A DNA stretch of 64,000 bases from Paenibacillus ginsengihumi DSM 21568 (GCF_000380965.1 NZ_KB905562.1:1-64000); one strand, 5' to 3'; positions 8,690 through 18,534 are shown, numbered from the stretch's first letter. The notes: generated by a model from the sequence alone, not told the origin. Numbers and translations: made by a program.

Positions 8690-9982
8690 TTACTGGACGA
8701 ATAGTCCAGGCAGCCACAAGGAAATAGAGGGAACATAAGTCAGGATGAGCAGATCCAAAATCATGACCAGGAAAAACGGTAACAGCGCTTTCGTCACCTT
8801 CTCGATAGAAACTTTGCCGATCGCGCAGCCGACGAACAGCACGCTGCCTACCGGCGGGGTCAGCAGGCCGATGCCGCAGTTCAAAATCATGATGATGCCA
8901 AAATGAACCGGGTCTACGCCGAGGCTCGTGACGACGGGCAGCAGGATCGGCGTCAGGATCAGGATCATCGGAGCCATATCCATCGGCGCGCCGAGCAGCA
9001 GCAGCAGCACGTTGATGATCAGCAGGACGACGAATTTGTTTTCCGATGCCGTCAGCAGCAAATCGGTCAGCATCGACGGAATTTGCAGGTAAGCCAGAAT
9101 CCATCCGAACGCGTCGGAGGCGGCGATCAGGAACATCACCATCGCCACGGTGCGGAATGTGCGCTTCAGGATGGTAACTATGCGCGACAGCGGAATATCC
9201 CGATAGACGAAGAAGGTTAAAATAAAGGCGTACAGACAAGCCAATGCCCCGGACTCGGTCGCGGTGAACAGGCCGGAGAAGATGCCGCCAAGGATAATGA
9301 CAGCCGTCAGCATCGACATGAAGCCGTCCAGCAAAATTTTCGGCACCATCTTCCGGTCGATCGGATCGCCCTTCTGGTAACCGCGCTTGCGGGCAATGAT
9401 GTAGCTGGTGATCATCAGCGACACAAGCAGCAGCAGGCACGGGACGATGCCGGCCAGGAACATGCTGGAGATCGACACGCCTCCGGCCGCAATCGCATAC
9501 AAAATCATGTTGTGGCTTGGCGGCATGACGACGCCCTGAATCGACGAGGAAGCCGTCACGGCTACGGAATAGTCGGCATCATAGCCTTTCTTTTTCATCG
9601 CCGGAATCATGACGGAACCGACCGAGGAGACGTCCGCGACGGCCGACCCGGACAAATTGCCGAACAGCATGCAGGCGACGTTGTTCACGAGAGCGAGCCC
9701 GCCGCGGATGCGTCCGACGAACAATTGCGCCAGGTTGATGATGCGCAGCGCCATCCCGCCCTCGCTCATGATTTGTCCGGCAAGAATGAAGAACGGAATC
9801 GCCAGCAGCGTGAACGAATTGATCCCCTGAATCATCCGCTGGCCGACGACGATCAGCGGCAGGTCCAAATACCAGATGGTCAGCAGCGTCGAGCCGGCGA
9901 TCGTCAGCGAGATCGGGAACCTGAGCAGCAGCATGACGACGAACGAGACGACCAGGATCAGAATGGCGACCGTCGTGCTCAT
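8690..9982 (-). CDS. dctM: TRAP transporter large permease DctM
   Basis: Membrane protein of 430 residues with about 12 helices, forming the Na+-coupled transport channel. Family landmarks are visible: LAIPFFILAGQIMSEGGMA near residue 70, NLSGSAVADVSSVGSVMIP, SSSIQGVVMPPSHNMILYA, and GLLTPPVGSVLFVG near the C-terminus. Its start overlaps the dctQ stop by 4 bp, and dctP starts 36 bp downstream of its stop. Confidence 0.93.
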   Translation of the reverse strand: MSTTVAILILVVSFVVMLLLRFPISLTIAGSTLLTIWYLDLPLIVVGQRMIQGINSFTLLAIPFFILAGQIMSEGGMALRIINLAQLFVGRIRGGLALVNNVACMLFGNLSGSAVADVSSVGSVMIPAMKKKGYDADYSVAVTASSSIQGVVMPPSHNMILYAIAAGGVSISSMFLAGIVPCLLLLVSLMITSYIIARKRGYQKGDPIDRKMVPKILLDGFMSMLTAVIILGGIFSGLFTATESGALACLYAFILTFFVYRDIPLSRIVTILKRTFRTVAMVMFLIAASDAFGWILAYLQIPSMLTDLLLTASENKFVVLLIINVLLLLLGAPMDMAPMILILTPILLPVVTSLGVDPVHFGIIMILNCGIGLLTPPVGSVLFVGCAIGKVSIEKVTKALLPFFLVMILDLLILTYVPSISLWLPGLFVQ

Positions 9983-10482
9983 GAGATGTTTTCCTCCTCA
10001 AGACCTTGATGGCGTCTGGTGTCGATCCCGAAAAACTGGAGCGCCGAATAGACGCAGATCATCACGCCTGTGATCGGCATGACGCCGTATACGACGCTGT
10101 TGGAGAACTTCGTCGCCGGCAGCGTGGAATCTTTCATCATCGCCGCGAAATCCCAGCCGTACACGATCAGATACATGCCGAAAGCAAAGGTGCAGACCCG
10201 GATCACTTTATCCCAAATCCGGTTGAACCGTTCGCCGAACAAGTTGGTGAAGGCGTCCATCGCCAGATGGATATGCTCCCGGAAGCCGATGGCGAATCCC
10301 ATGAAAGCGAACCATACGAGCAGCAGCAGCGTAATTTCTTCAGACCACGGCGCGACATAGTTAAACAGCTTGCGGGTAAACACCTGGGCCGTCACGATGA
10401 GGACCATGGCGGTCAGCGCGATGAGGATGAATGCTTCGAGAGCGCTATCAATTTTCAAAGCCGCCTTCTTAAGCGTTTTCAT
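9979..10482 (-). CDS. dctQ: TRAP transporter small permease DctQ
   Basis: Four-helix membrane protein of 167 residues that pairs with DctM. The family pattern W-x-E-E (APWSEEITLLLLVWFAFMG) is at about residues 45-63, followed by REHIHLAMDAF. The ATG follows AAGGAGGG. It is the first gene of the minus-strand dctQMP-kinase-regulator cluster and is divergent from the kinase gene at 10739. The 256-bp gap between them must hold both promoters; I could not assign -35/-10 boxes with confidence. Confidence 0.9.
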   Translation of the reverse strand: MKTLKKAALKIDSALEAFILIALTAMVLIVTAQVFTRKLFNYVAPWSEEITLLLLVWFAFMGFAIGFREHIHLAMDAFTNLFGERFNRIWDKVIRVCTFAFGMYLIVYGWDFAAMMKDSTLPATKFSNSVVYGVMPITGVMICVYSALQFFGIDTRRHQGLEEENIS

Positions 10483-10738
10483 AATGGCTTTCCCTCCTTA
10501 GGCTTCTCTCGGTTGTACTTAAGCACAAGGTTCATTGTAGCGGCTTGCAAGCGGAGCGATAACGGGAGTCATTTTAGAATTTTTTTTGCTTTTTTCAGGT
10601 TTTGATGAAGGAGATAGGGCAGCGTTGGCCGTCTGTTTGTCTGTACAGGAAGGGAATATGCGATCAAAAATAGAAGAATTATGCAAATGCTTGGGGCATA
10701 CACATGATGACTTCCATGAAATGAGGTGACAAGACAGC

Positions 10739-12556
10739 GTGTTCCCAGCCCGCCCTCTTCCGATCTTCGTACAGCTGCTTGCTGGTATGTTCCTCATCGC
10801 CGTGCTGGCGATCGCCTTGACCAATCTGTTCAATTTTCGGGTAACGTCGGAGCTTGTTTTGAATCGTACGGCGGATTCCACCCAGGAATCGGTCGAACAG
10901 CTGTCGGCCAAAATCGACGTGCTGCTCAAGCAGTATGACCAGGCCTCGCAAATGATCGTGTTTGACGAGCGGGTGCAGCAGGCGCTGCGCCGCTCCGCCG
11001 GGGAAGGGCCGGCCGATCCGCTCGAGCTGCGCCGCTTCATGGCCACGAAGATAAGGCATATTTCTCCGGACATTCTCATTCATCTGTTCGATCGGGCCGG
11101 CAACGCCTACAGCTCGAACGAATCGCTGCAGTTTTTTTGGCGCAGCTACGACGAGATGAGCTCGGTCACCTGGTACGGCAAAATGGAGCGGATGGACGGC
11201 CACATGCTGTGGGTGTACGGGCCGGCCTGGCGCGACGGGGAGATTCCGGCCATTATCGGCGGAAGGAAGCTGAAGGACCCGACCCGGCTCGATACGCTCG
11301 GGGAGCAGTACGTGGTCGTGCCGGTGGAGAAGATCAACCGCATCATCGGGGAGATTGGCCATCGGGTGGAGCGCAAGGTGCAGGTGATGGACTCGTCGGG
11401 AAATATCGTCTATTCGACAGAGCCGCGGGAGATCGGCACGGCGGCGGACCAGGGATTGTTCGCGAAGTTCGGCGGCAGCGCCCAGCCGTTCTTCGAATGG
11501 ACGACCCGCGAGGAGCAGCAGCGCATGTTCGTCGCCCATGCCATCTCGGAATACAGCGGCTGGACGACGATCGCTTACTTCAAGCCGGAGGCGGTATACA
11601 GCGACGCCAGCCGGTTGTGGCTGCACGTGCTGCTGACGATGGCGGCGGGCATCGCCATCGCTTTGGTGCTGGTGGCGTACTTTACCTGGACGCTGACCCA
11701 GCCGATTCGCGAACTGGCGGACGGACTAGACCGGATCGGGCGGGGAGGCATCCGAAAAATTCACAAGCCGTTCGCCAGCCGCGAAATTTCCCGTCTCTAT
11801 GCGACCTATAATTCCATGGTTCAGCAGCTGGAGGAGGTGGTCGAACGGCTGTCGGAGCAGCAGATCAGCGCGCAGCGGGCCGAGCTCGTGGCGCTGAAAG
11901 CCCAGTTCAGGCCGCATTTTCTGTACAATTCGCTCAACTTGATCTACTGGACGATCGAGGACGGCCGGCCGGAGGAAGCCCAGGAGATGACGCTGGCTCT
12001 GAGTGAGCTGCTGCGCTACAGTGTGCGTCCGTCCGGCGAGCTGGTCGCCTTGGGCGAGGATTTGGCGCAGCTGGACAGATATTTGCTGCTGCAGCGCTGG
12101 CGCTACGGCAATCGGTTCACCATTAGCATCGAGGTGGAGGAAGGGCTTGAGCGCTGGCGGGTCATCCGCCTTATGCTGCAGCCGCTCGTCGAGAACGCGT
12201 TCCGCCACGGCCTGGAGCAGACGTCGGTGCCGGACTGGCACATTCGTCTGCGCATCCGCGCGGAGAACGGGACGATGCTCTGCACGGTCGAGGACAACGG
12301 CGTCGGTCTGACGCCGGAGGCGCTGCAGCAGCTCGAGGAGCGCATCCGCAGCGGCGCAGGGACGCTCGAGAACGGCGGCGGCATCGGTCTGTCCAATCTG
12401 CACAGGCAGATTCAGGCGTATTTCGGGCCATCCTACGGGCTGCGGCTGGCGCCCAGCCCGCTCGGCGGCCTGGCCGTGATCCTGACTATGCCGCTGTACG
12501 ATGCGGAGCTGCCCTGGGCCCCGACAACGCAGCAAGGAGGGGATGATATTGCTTAA
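10739..12556 (+). CDS. YesM-family sensor histidine kinase
   Basis: Membrane kinase of 605 residues starting at a GTG behind GAGGTGAC. Helix 1 is at about residues 10-30 and helix 2 at about 300-322, enclosing an extracellular sensor domain. A HAMP region (PIRELADGLDRIGRGGI) follows. Phospho-acceptor His393 is in FRPHFLYNSL, and the ATPase motif is VEDNGVGLTPE. The last 14 bp overlap the next gene, a solute-binding lipoprotein, showing tight co-translation. With the regulator at 13825 it forms a YesM/YesN-type pair expected to control the sugar ABC genes at 15137-18359. Confidence 0.9.
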   Translation: MFPARPLPIFVQLLAGMFLIAVLAIALTNLFNFRVTSELVLNRTADSTQESVEQLSAKIDVLLKQYDQASQMIVFDERVQQALRRSAGEGPADPLELRRFMATKIRHISPDILIHLFDRAGNAYSSNESLQFFWRSYDEMSSVTWYGKMERMDGHMLWVYGPAWRDGEIPAIIGGRKLKDPTRLDTLGEQYVVVPVEKINRIIGEIGHRVERKVQVMDSSGNIVYSTEPREIGTAADQGLFAKFGGSAQPFFEWTTREEQQRMFVAHAISEYSGWTTIAYFKPEAVYSDASRLWLHVLLTMAAGIAIALVLVAYFTWTLTQPIRELADGLDRIGRGGIRKIHKPFASREISRLYATYNSMVQQLEEVVERLSEQQISAQRAELVALKAQFRPHFLYNSLNLIYWTIEDGRPEEAQEMTLALSELLRYSVRPSGELVALGEDLAQLDRYLLLQRWRYGNRFTISIEVEEGLERWRVIRLMLQPLVENAFRHGLEQTSVPDWHIRLRIRAENGTMLCTVEDNGVGLTPEALQQLEERIRSGAGTLENGGGIGLSNLHRQIQAYFGPSYGLRLAPSPLGGLAVILTMPLYDAELPWAPTTQQGGDDIA

Positions 12557-13820
12557 ACATTTGGGCTGGCGGGTGGCGCTTGCATTATCTGTCCTGTCGC
12601 TCGCCTTGTATTCCTGTTCGCCGGACATTTCGCTCATCCGCGTCGCGCCGCCGAAGCAGCGTGCTGTTCTGAGCGTATGGCTGTGGCCCGGCAGCGGGCT
12701 GGAGACGATGATCAAGCAGTATGCGGAGGAGCAGAGCGGCGTCGATGTGGACATCGTGATTTCCCAATATGACGATGTGCTGCCTGGGCTGATGAGCTCG
12801 CTGGCCACAAGATCGAAAGCGCCGGATCTCGTGCTGCTGGACGCTTCACAGCTTGGCGAAATGAAGCGGTACCGCGAGCAATTTTACAATCTGTACGATT
12901 TCGGCGACGAGCGGACCCGTTTTCTGGAGTGGAAGTGGCGCCTTGCGGAAAATCGGGACGGCGCGTTTCTGTTCGCCATGCCTGCGGACATCGGACCGGT
13001 TGCCCTAGCGTACAGGCGGGATCTGTTCGAGGCGGCCGGCCTGCCTGCGGAGAGGGACGCGGTGTCGGAGGCGTTCCCGGATTGGGACGCGCTGGAATCG
13101 GCGGGGCTGCAGCTGAAGGAGAAGACGGGCGCAGCGCTTTTCGACAATATGAATAATGTATTCCAGAGCTACTTCAACCAATTCGACGGACAATACCTGG
13201 GTTCCCGGACCGGCCGCCTTTCCCCGCGGGTGAAGGAGGCATGGGACCGCGCCGTGCGCTTCCAGCAGCTCGGCCTGATCGCCGGACTGCCGTCCCAGAC
13301 GACGGAATGGGCCGACGGGGCGGTGAACGGCCGCTTTGCCGCTGTGCTCGCTCCTTCGTGGCTGCACGGGATGCTCAAGAAGAACGCTCCCGCTACGAGG
13401 GGATTGTGGGATTTGGCCAAAGCGCCGGGACTGCCGTCCGGCTGGAAAGGGTCGTTCCTCGCGATTCCGAAGACGAGCGGGCAACCCCGCGAGGCCTATG
13501 CGCTGGCGAGTTGGCTGACGACGCCGCAGCGGCAGCTGGCTACGTTTCGCAGCAACGGCAATTTTCCTTCCACGCCGACAGTGTACTCGACCCGTGATTT
13601 TTTGGACGTGCGCGATCCGTTCTTCAACGATGCGCCGACAGGCCAGATTTACGCTTATGCGGCGCTGCGCCTTAACTACGCTTACGGCCATTCCGCCGAC
13701 AGCTCCGTCGAGAGTCTGCTGCGCGAAGGGCTGAGGCGGGTCGAGAAGGGGGAAGCCCGCCCGGAACAAGCCTGGCGCGATGTGGAGAAGCGCATTCAAC
13801 AGATCGACAAGGGAGAGTGA
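12543..13820 (+). CDS. Solute-binding lipoprotein encoded between kinase and regulator
   Basis: Family 1 extracellular solute-binding protein of 425 residues with a lipoprotein signal ending at Cys25. The body has VWLWPGSGLETMIKQYAEE, PDLVLLDASQLGEM and FAMPADIGPVALAYRRDL, close in pattern to the second binding protein at 15137 (GLPTDIGPMVLYYRQDL). The ATG at 12543 lies inside the kinase gene behind AAGGAGGGG. Because it sits inside the kinase-regulator operon and not with the permeases, it may present ligand to the kinase as a co-sensor as well as, or instead of, to the transporter. That role is inference. Confidence 0.85.
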   Translation: MILLKHLGWRVALALSVLSLALYSCSPDISLIRVAPPKQRAVLSVWLWPGSGLETMIKQYAEEQSGVDVDIVISQYDDVLPGLMSSLATRSKAPDLVLLDASQLGEMKRYREQFYNLYDFGDERTRFLEWKWRLAENRDGAFLFAMPADIGPVALAYRRDLFEAAGLPAERDAVSEAFPDWDALESAGLQLKEKTGAALFDNMNNVFQSYFNQFDGQYLGSRTGRLSPRVKEAWDRAVRFQQLGLIAGLPSQTTEWADGAVNGRFAAVLAPSWLHGMLKKNAPATRGLWDLAKAPGLPSGWKGSFLAIPKTSGQPREAYALASWLTTPQRQLATFRSNGNFPSTPTVYSTRDFLDVRDPFFNDAPTGQIYAYAALRLNYAYGHSADSSVESLLREGLRRVEKGEARPEQAWRDVEKRIQQIDKGE

Positions 13821-13824
13821 GTTC

Positions 13825-15006
13825 ATGTTTACCGTGATGGTGGTCGACGATGAAGCGAATGTGCGCACCCCGATGAGCAGGGCGCTGGCGCAGTGTCAAG
13901 GAGTCGATTGCGTGCTGGAAGCCTCTGACGGACAAGAGGCGATCGCGCTGCTGGAGCAGAGGCAGGTCCATCTTGTCATTACCGATATCCGGATGCCGGC
14001 CGTAGGCGGCCTCCAGCTGGCGGAATACGTTCGCCGCCGCTCGCCGGAGACCGACGTGTACGTCCTGTCCGGCCATGCGGAGTTCGAGTATGCGACTGAG
14101 GCGATGCGGCACCAGGTCGCCGAATATTTGCTCAAGCCGATTTCCAAGCAAAAGCTGTATGAGCTGGTGCAAAAATCGCATGAGGCTTACCGCCGCAGAA
14201 TAGGGCTGCAGCGGGTGAGCGACATCCGCAATCAGGCGCTGCTGGAGAAGCGCATTCACGACATGCTTCACGGAGTCCCTGTGCCGACATTCGACGAAGG
14301 GCTGATTCCGGAGCATAAGCGCATCTGGCTCGTTTCCTTTTCCACGAAGGATTTGCAATCGCTCGGGGACCCCTCCGTCCGTTATTTCATTCGGGAGAGC
14401 GCCCGCGAGTCGTTCCGGACGCTCGGCACGCCGGCGGTCATCGTGGAGGACCGCTTGATCTGCATCGTTCTGTTCGCGAAGGAGCTGGCGGACGAAGCGT
14501 GGGAGCGGCATATTCGCGAAACGTCCGAGTGGATGGCGGAGAAGCTGCGCATCGAGGTCAAGATCGGCCGCGGCGGCTGCACGGCGGAGATCGGCGACCT
14601 GAGCTTCATGTATATGCGCAGCATGCGGTCGCTGGGCTTCACCGAACTGTCGAAGCGCCAGGCCGAAGAGCGCCTGGCGCCGATCGTGCGCCAACTGCTT
14701 GCCTATATTCGCAAGGAGTACGCCGGAAGCGCGTCGCTGACGGAGTTTGCCCGCAAGTTCCAGGTGAACGCCAACTACTTGAGCAATCTGTTTCACCAGG
14801 AGACGGGGATGACGTATACCAACTATCTGGTCCAGTACCGCCTGACCGAGGCCAAACGGCTGCTGCGCGAAACGGGGCTGAAAATATACGAGGTCAGCGA
14901 GCGGGTAGGGTATAAGGAACCGGCCTATTTCAGCCGCATCTTCAAAACGTTCGAAGGGATGTCCCCGGGCGATTACCGGTCTTCCGCAAACAACGAACTA
15001 ACATAA
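13825..15006 (+). CDS. AraC-type response regulator with extended middle domain (YesN-like)
   Basis: Response regulator of 393 residues. The receiver domain has VVDDE at 6-10 and phospho-acceptor Asp54 (VITDIRMP). A middle segment of about 150 residues has no motif I can name. The C-terminal AraC domain shows LTEFARKFQVNANYLSNLF and IYEVSERVGYKEPAYFSRIF. It starts 4 bp after the binding-protein stop behind GGGAGAG. It should activate the ABC operon beginning 130 bp downstream. Confidence 0.9.
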   Translation: MFTVMVVDDEANVRTPMSRALAQCQGVDCVLEASDGQEAIALLEQRQVHLVITDIRMPAVGGLQLAEYVRRRSPETDVYVLSGHAEFEYATEAMRHQVAEYLLKPISKQKLYELVQKSHEAYRRRIGLQRVSDIRNQALLEKRIHDMLHGVPVPTFDEGLIPEHKRIWLVSFSTKDLQSLGDPSVRYFIRESARESFRTLGTPAVIVEDRLICIVLFAKELADEAWERHIRETSEWMAEKLRIEVKIGRGGCTAEIGDLSFMYMRSMRSLGFTELSKRQAEERLAPIVRQLLAYIRKEYAGSASLTEFARKFQVNANYLSNLFHQETGMTYTNYLVQYRLTEAKRLLRETGLKIYEVSERVGYKEPAYFSRIFKTFEGMSPGDYRSSANNELT

Positions 15007-15136
15007 GTGCAAGAAATCGAAGATCGGTTATCTATACGCCGGCGCTGCATCACACCTATACTAAGTTTGAAAGGGCTTCCGGCGCCGGCGGGGACGCTTC
15101 GCGCCGGGAGCGAAATACGATAAAGGAGCGATACCG

Positions 15137-16447
15137 ATGTCAAGGGTGCTTAAGCGTAACGGTTGGATTTCGCTTGCCGTTTCCTCCGTGCTGCTGCTTA
15201 GCGCATGCAGCGGCGGCGGCGGGGCGAGCGAAGTTTCGGGCAGCGGACAAGGGGGCAGCGGAGAGAAAAAGGTACAGCTGCAGATGTGGTTTTGGCAAGG
15301 CGCAACGTTCGAGAAAATCATCCCCGAATTTAACAAGTCGCATCCGAATATCGAGATTGTGCCGCAAATCTACAAATGGGAGGACGCGCACAAGAAGCTG
15401 CTGACGGCTATGTCCGCGGGCTCCGGCGCTCCTGATATCGCGATGGTCGACATTTCCCAGCTGGACCAATTCCTGAAATATCCCGACAAATTCTACGATC
15501 TGAACGAATTCGGCGCGAAGGAGCTGGCCGGCGATTACCTGGAATGGAAATGGAATCAATCCGTAGTTGACGGCAAGCAGCTCGGTCTGCCGACCGATAT
15601 CGGCCCGATGGTGCTGTATTACCGCCAGGACCTGTTCCAGCAGGCCGGGCTGCCTTACGAGCCGGACGACGTCAGCGCGAAGATCAAGACGTGGGACGAT
15701 TTCCTTGAGGCGGGCAAGGTGCTGAAGGAGAAGACGGGCGCCGATATTTTGTCCAACCCGTACGAGCTGTACGGCGCTATCCGCGATCAGGGCGACCAGC
15801 TCTACTTCGACAATGAAGACAATCTGATTATCGATTCGAATCCGCAAATCAAGCGCGCGCTCGAATATTACAAGAAGGCGCGGGAAATGGGCATCGCCGG
15901 CGCTTACGACCAGAAGAACGCGCTGCAGGAATACTCGGCGGCGCTCAACTCGGGCAAGATCGCCACTTACATTTCGGCGGCCTGGGGACGCGGCCATGTC
16001 GAGACGCGGGCACCGGACACGAAGGGCAAATGGCGGGCGGCCAAAGTGCCGGAGGGCACCGGCAATATGGGCGGCTCCTTCCTGCTGATCCCCAAACAAA
16101 GCAAACACGCAAAGGAAGCCTACGAGGCGATCAGCTGGCTGCTGGCTCCCGAGCAGCAGCTGGAAGTATTCAAGCTGTCCGGGAACTTCCCGTCCACGCC
16201 TTCGGTATACGGGGATAAGGCGTTCACGGAGCAGGGATACGAGTTCTGGGGCAATCAGAAGCTGGGCGTGCTGTTCTCCGAGGTCGCCAAGGACGTGAAG
16301 GTGCAGCGCAAGGGTCCCGATTACCAGACGGTGGAGACGATCATCAGCGACGGCATGCAGGCGGTGGCCGTGGACAAGAACAAGGACCCGGAGAAAGAGT
16401 TCTGGGATCTCGTGGAGAAAGCGAAGGCCAAGCTGAAGAACAAGTAG
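15137..16447 (+). CDS. Sugar ABC transporter solute-binding lipoprotein
   Basis: Binding protein of 436 residues with a lipoprotein signal ending at Cys24 (LLLSAC). Family 1 features include QMWFWQGATFEKIIPEFNKS, APDIAMVDISQLDQF, and GNMGGSFLLIPKQSKHAKEA. It starts behind AAAGGAGCG and is followed by two permease genes, so it delivers substrate, probably an oligosaccharide, to that transporter. No ATPase gene is present; in Gram-positives a shared MsmX-type ATPase usually serves such systems. Confidence 0.92.
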   Translation: MSRVLKRNGWISLAVSSVLLLSACSGGGGASEVSGSGQGGSGEKKVQLQMWFWQGATFEKIIPEFNKSHPNIEIVPQIYKWEDAHKKLLTAMSAGSGAPDIAMVDISQLDQFLKYPDKFYDLNEFGAKELAGDYLEWKWNQSVVDGKQLGLPTDIGPMVLYYRQDLFQQAGLPYEPDDVSAKIKTWDDFLEAGKVLKEKTGADILSNPYELYGAIRDQGDQLYFDNEDNLIIDSNPQIKRALEYYKKAREMGIAGAYDQKNALQEYSAALNSGKIATYISAAWGRGHVETRAPDTKGKWRAAKVPEGTGNMGGSFLLIPKQSKHAKEAYEAISWLLAPEQQLEVFKLSGNFPSTPSVYGDKAFTEQGYEFWGNQKLGVLFSEVAKDVKVQRKGPDYQTVETIISDGMQAVAVDKNKDPEKEFWDLVEKAKAKLKNK

Positions 16448-16460
16448 CTCTTAAGGGAGG

Positions 16461-16490
16461 GAGAAGCGGCCGGTATCCGTACCGCTTCTC
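16461..16490 (+). terminator. 9-bp hairpin after the binding-protein gene
   Basis: GAGAAGCGG pairs exactly with CCGCTTCTC, followed by TTTATCCC. Placed between the binding-protein and permease genes, it may act as a leaky terminator or a 3'-end stabiliser giving more binding protein than permease. Confidence 0.55.
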
Positions 16491-16590
16491 TTTATCCCGT
16501 TAGCTCGCACCGCATACGCCGCACTGCGGGCGCGTTGGGTAAGCGCGAAGCGGCCAAGCCGTTATTTTTGCTCGAAGGGCGTGAGAGACG

Positions 16591-17472
16591 TTGAAGGGGT
16601 TTAAGGCATACGCAGCGCCATATTTGATGATATCGCCGTTTTATATTTTATTTCTCATCTTCGGACTGTTCCCGATCCTGTTCTCGCTGTACCTGGCGTT
16701 TCACGCATGGGACGGTCTCGGCGACATGGAATTTGTCGGACTGCGAAATTTCCGCAATTTGCTGACGGACGACCCGGATTTCTGGATATCGGTCGGCAAT
16801 ACGTTTGCCATATGGTTTTTGTCGACGCTGCCGCAGCTGTTTTTGGCGCTCGTCGTCGCGTTTTTGCTGAATGCCGCTTTTATGAAATTCAAAAATGTGT
16901 ACAGGGCGATATACTTTCTGCCGAACATTACGTCCATCGTCGCGGTGGCCATTATTTTCGGTTCGTTCTTCGGCAGCCAGTTCGGCCTGATCAACGGCGT
17001 GCTGGGCGCGCTCGGCCTGCCGCGGATCGAGTGGCTGACCGACGGCTTCTGGGTCAAGGCCGCTGTATCGCTGATGGTCATCTGGCGCTGGACCGGGTAT
17101 AACGCGATCATTTATTTGGCGGGGCTGCAGGGCATTCCGAACGACCTGTACGAGGCGGCGACGATCGACGGGGCGAGCCGGATGCAGCAGTTTTTCAGCA
17201 TTACGCTGCCGCTCTTGCGGCCGATTATTTTGTTCACGGTCATTTTGTCGACGATCGGTGGCATGCAGCTGTTCACGGAGCCGATGATTTTGCTCGGCAA
17301 CGGCGGCGGAGCGACCAAGGGAGGGCTGACGCTCGTGCTTTATTTGTATAATCAGGCATTCATCAACCAATTGTTCGGCTATGCGTCCGCCATCGCCTGG
17401 GTGCTGTTCCTGCTCATCGGGCTGTTCTCCTTCCTGAACTGGAAGTTCGTATCGCGAGGGGAGGGAGTATGA
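16591..17472 (+). CDS. Sugar ABC transporter permease 1
   Basis: Membrane protein of 293 residues with six helices, MalF-type. The EAA loop that contacts the ATPase is visible as YEAATIDGASRMQQFFSITLP (about residues 187-207). Translation appears to start at a TTG (16591), with GAAGGG about 11 nt upstream; no ATG or GTG in frame fits better. The next permease overlaps its stop by 4 bp. Confidence 0.92.
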   Translation: MKGFKAYAAPYLMISPFYILFLIFGLFPILFSLYLAFHAWDGLGDMEFVGLRNFRNLLTDDPDFWISVGNTFAIWFLSTLPQLFLALVVAFLLNAAFMKFKNVYRAIYFLPNITSIVAVAIIFGSFFGSQFGLINGVLGALGLPRIEWLTDGFWVKAAVSLMVIWRWTGYNAIIYLAGLQGIPNDLYEAATIDGASRMQQFFSITLPLLRPIILFTVILSTIGGMQLFTEPMILLGNGGGATKGGLTLVLYLYNQAFINQLFGYASAIAWVLFLLIGLFSFLNWKFVSRGEGV

Positions 17473-18359
17473 TGCGCCCGGAATCCGGCAAGCTATCGGC
17501 CCGTCCGGCAGCGGCCTGGACGGCGACCGGCCGCTCCGGCAGCAGGATCGGTTCCGCGCTGGCTCACATCGGCATGACGGTCGGCGCTGTTTTGTCGCTG
17601 TTTCCTTTCTATTGGCTGTTCGTGATGTCGACGGCGACGACGGCGGACATGTTCCGCTTTCCGCCGCGGCTCGTGCCCGGCGACCAGCTCTGGGTGAACA
17701 TCGGGAAGGTGCTGGACAACGTCGGCTTCTTCCAGTCGTTCGCCAACAGCCTGATTGTGGCGGGGCTGCATACGGCGATCGTGCTGTTCTTCTGCTCGCT
17801 GGCGGGCTTCGCCTTCGCGAAGTTCAGCTTTCCCGCCAAACATTTTCTGTTCTTCTTCCTGCTGGCGACGATGATGGTTCCGCAGCAGCTCGGCCTCATC
17901 CCGCAGTTTATTCTGATGCAGAAGCTGGGCTGGATCAACGAGCTGAAGGCGCTGATCATTCCCGGCGCAGCCAATGCGTTTGGGATTTTTTGGATGAGAC
18001 AATACTCCCAGACGGTCATCCACGACGAATTGATCAACGCCGGCCGGATCGACGGCTGCAATTCGTTTGATCTGTACTGGCGCGTATCGCTGCCGATTTT
18101 GCGCCCGGCGCTGGCGACGCTCGGCATCATCACGTTCCTGCAGTCGTGGAACGATTATTTGTGGCCGCTCGTCGTCATTTCGGTGCAGCAGAAGTTCACG
18201 CTGCAGATGCTGATCGCCTCCATGAACGGCGTGTACAGCACCGACTATTCGATGGTTATGGCCGCTACGCTGATGGCCACGGTGCCGCTGATCGTCGTGT
18301 TCGCGATGTTCAGCCGCCAGTTCATCGCCGGCCTGATGCAGGGTTCGGTGAAGGATTGA
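17469..18359 (+). CDS. Sugar ABC transporter permease 2
   Basis: Membrane protein of 296 residues with six helices, MalG-type. The EAA loop is INAGRIDGCNSFDLYWRVSLP (about residues 189-209), and the conserved FLQSWNDYLWPLVV follows. The first 25 residues are Ser/Arg/Ala-rich and less conserved in appearance. It ends the operon begun at 15137. A terminator lies 143 bp downstream. Confidence 0.92.
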   Translation: MMRPESGKLSARPAAAWTATGRSGSRIGSALAHIGMTVGAVLSLFPFYWLFVMSTATTADMFRFPPRLVPGDQLWVNIGKVLDNVGFFQSFANSLIVAGLHTAIVLFFCSLAGFAFAKFSFPAKHFLFFFLLATMMVPQQLGLIPQFILMQKLGWINELKALIIPGAANAFGIFWMRQYSQTVIHDELINAGRIDGCNSFDLYWRVSLPILRPALATLGIITFLQSWNDYLWPLVVISVQQKFTLQMLIASMNGVYSTDYSMVMAATLMATVPLIVVFAMFSRQFIAGLMQGSVKD

Positions 18360-18502
18360 CGGGCAGCGGCGAGGCCACGCCATCATGCGGCGAAATGTCC
18401 CGCCGCCCGCCGCGCCTGCTCCCCGCTTTCGACGGCACAGCGGCAGCAGGCCGCGCTCCTGGTGGACACGCCGCAGCGGGCGTGATAATATGGCTTTGAC
18501 CG

Positions 18503-18531
18503 GCATCTTCTGTTGCAGAAGATGCTTTTCT
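18503..18531 (+). terminator. Intrinsic terminator
   Basis: GCATCTTCTG and its exact complement enclose a TTG loop, followed by TTTTCT. It ends the sugar ABC operon and separates it from cobB. Confidence 0.8.
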
Positions 18532-18534
18532 ATG

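Noticed and set aside
10535-10560. CcpA cre site (TTGCAAGCGGAGCGA) in the divergent region before dctQ
   Set aside because: Two key positions in the second half differ from the cre consensus, so the match is too weak to claim.
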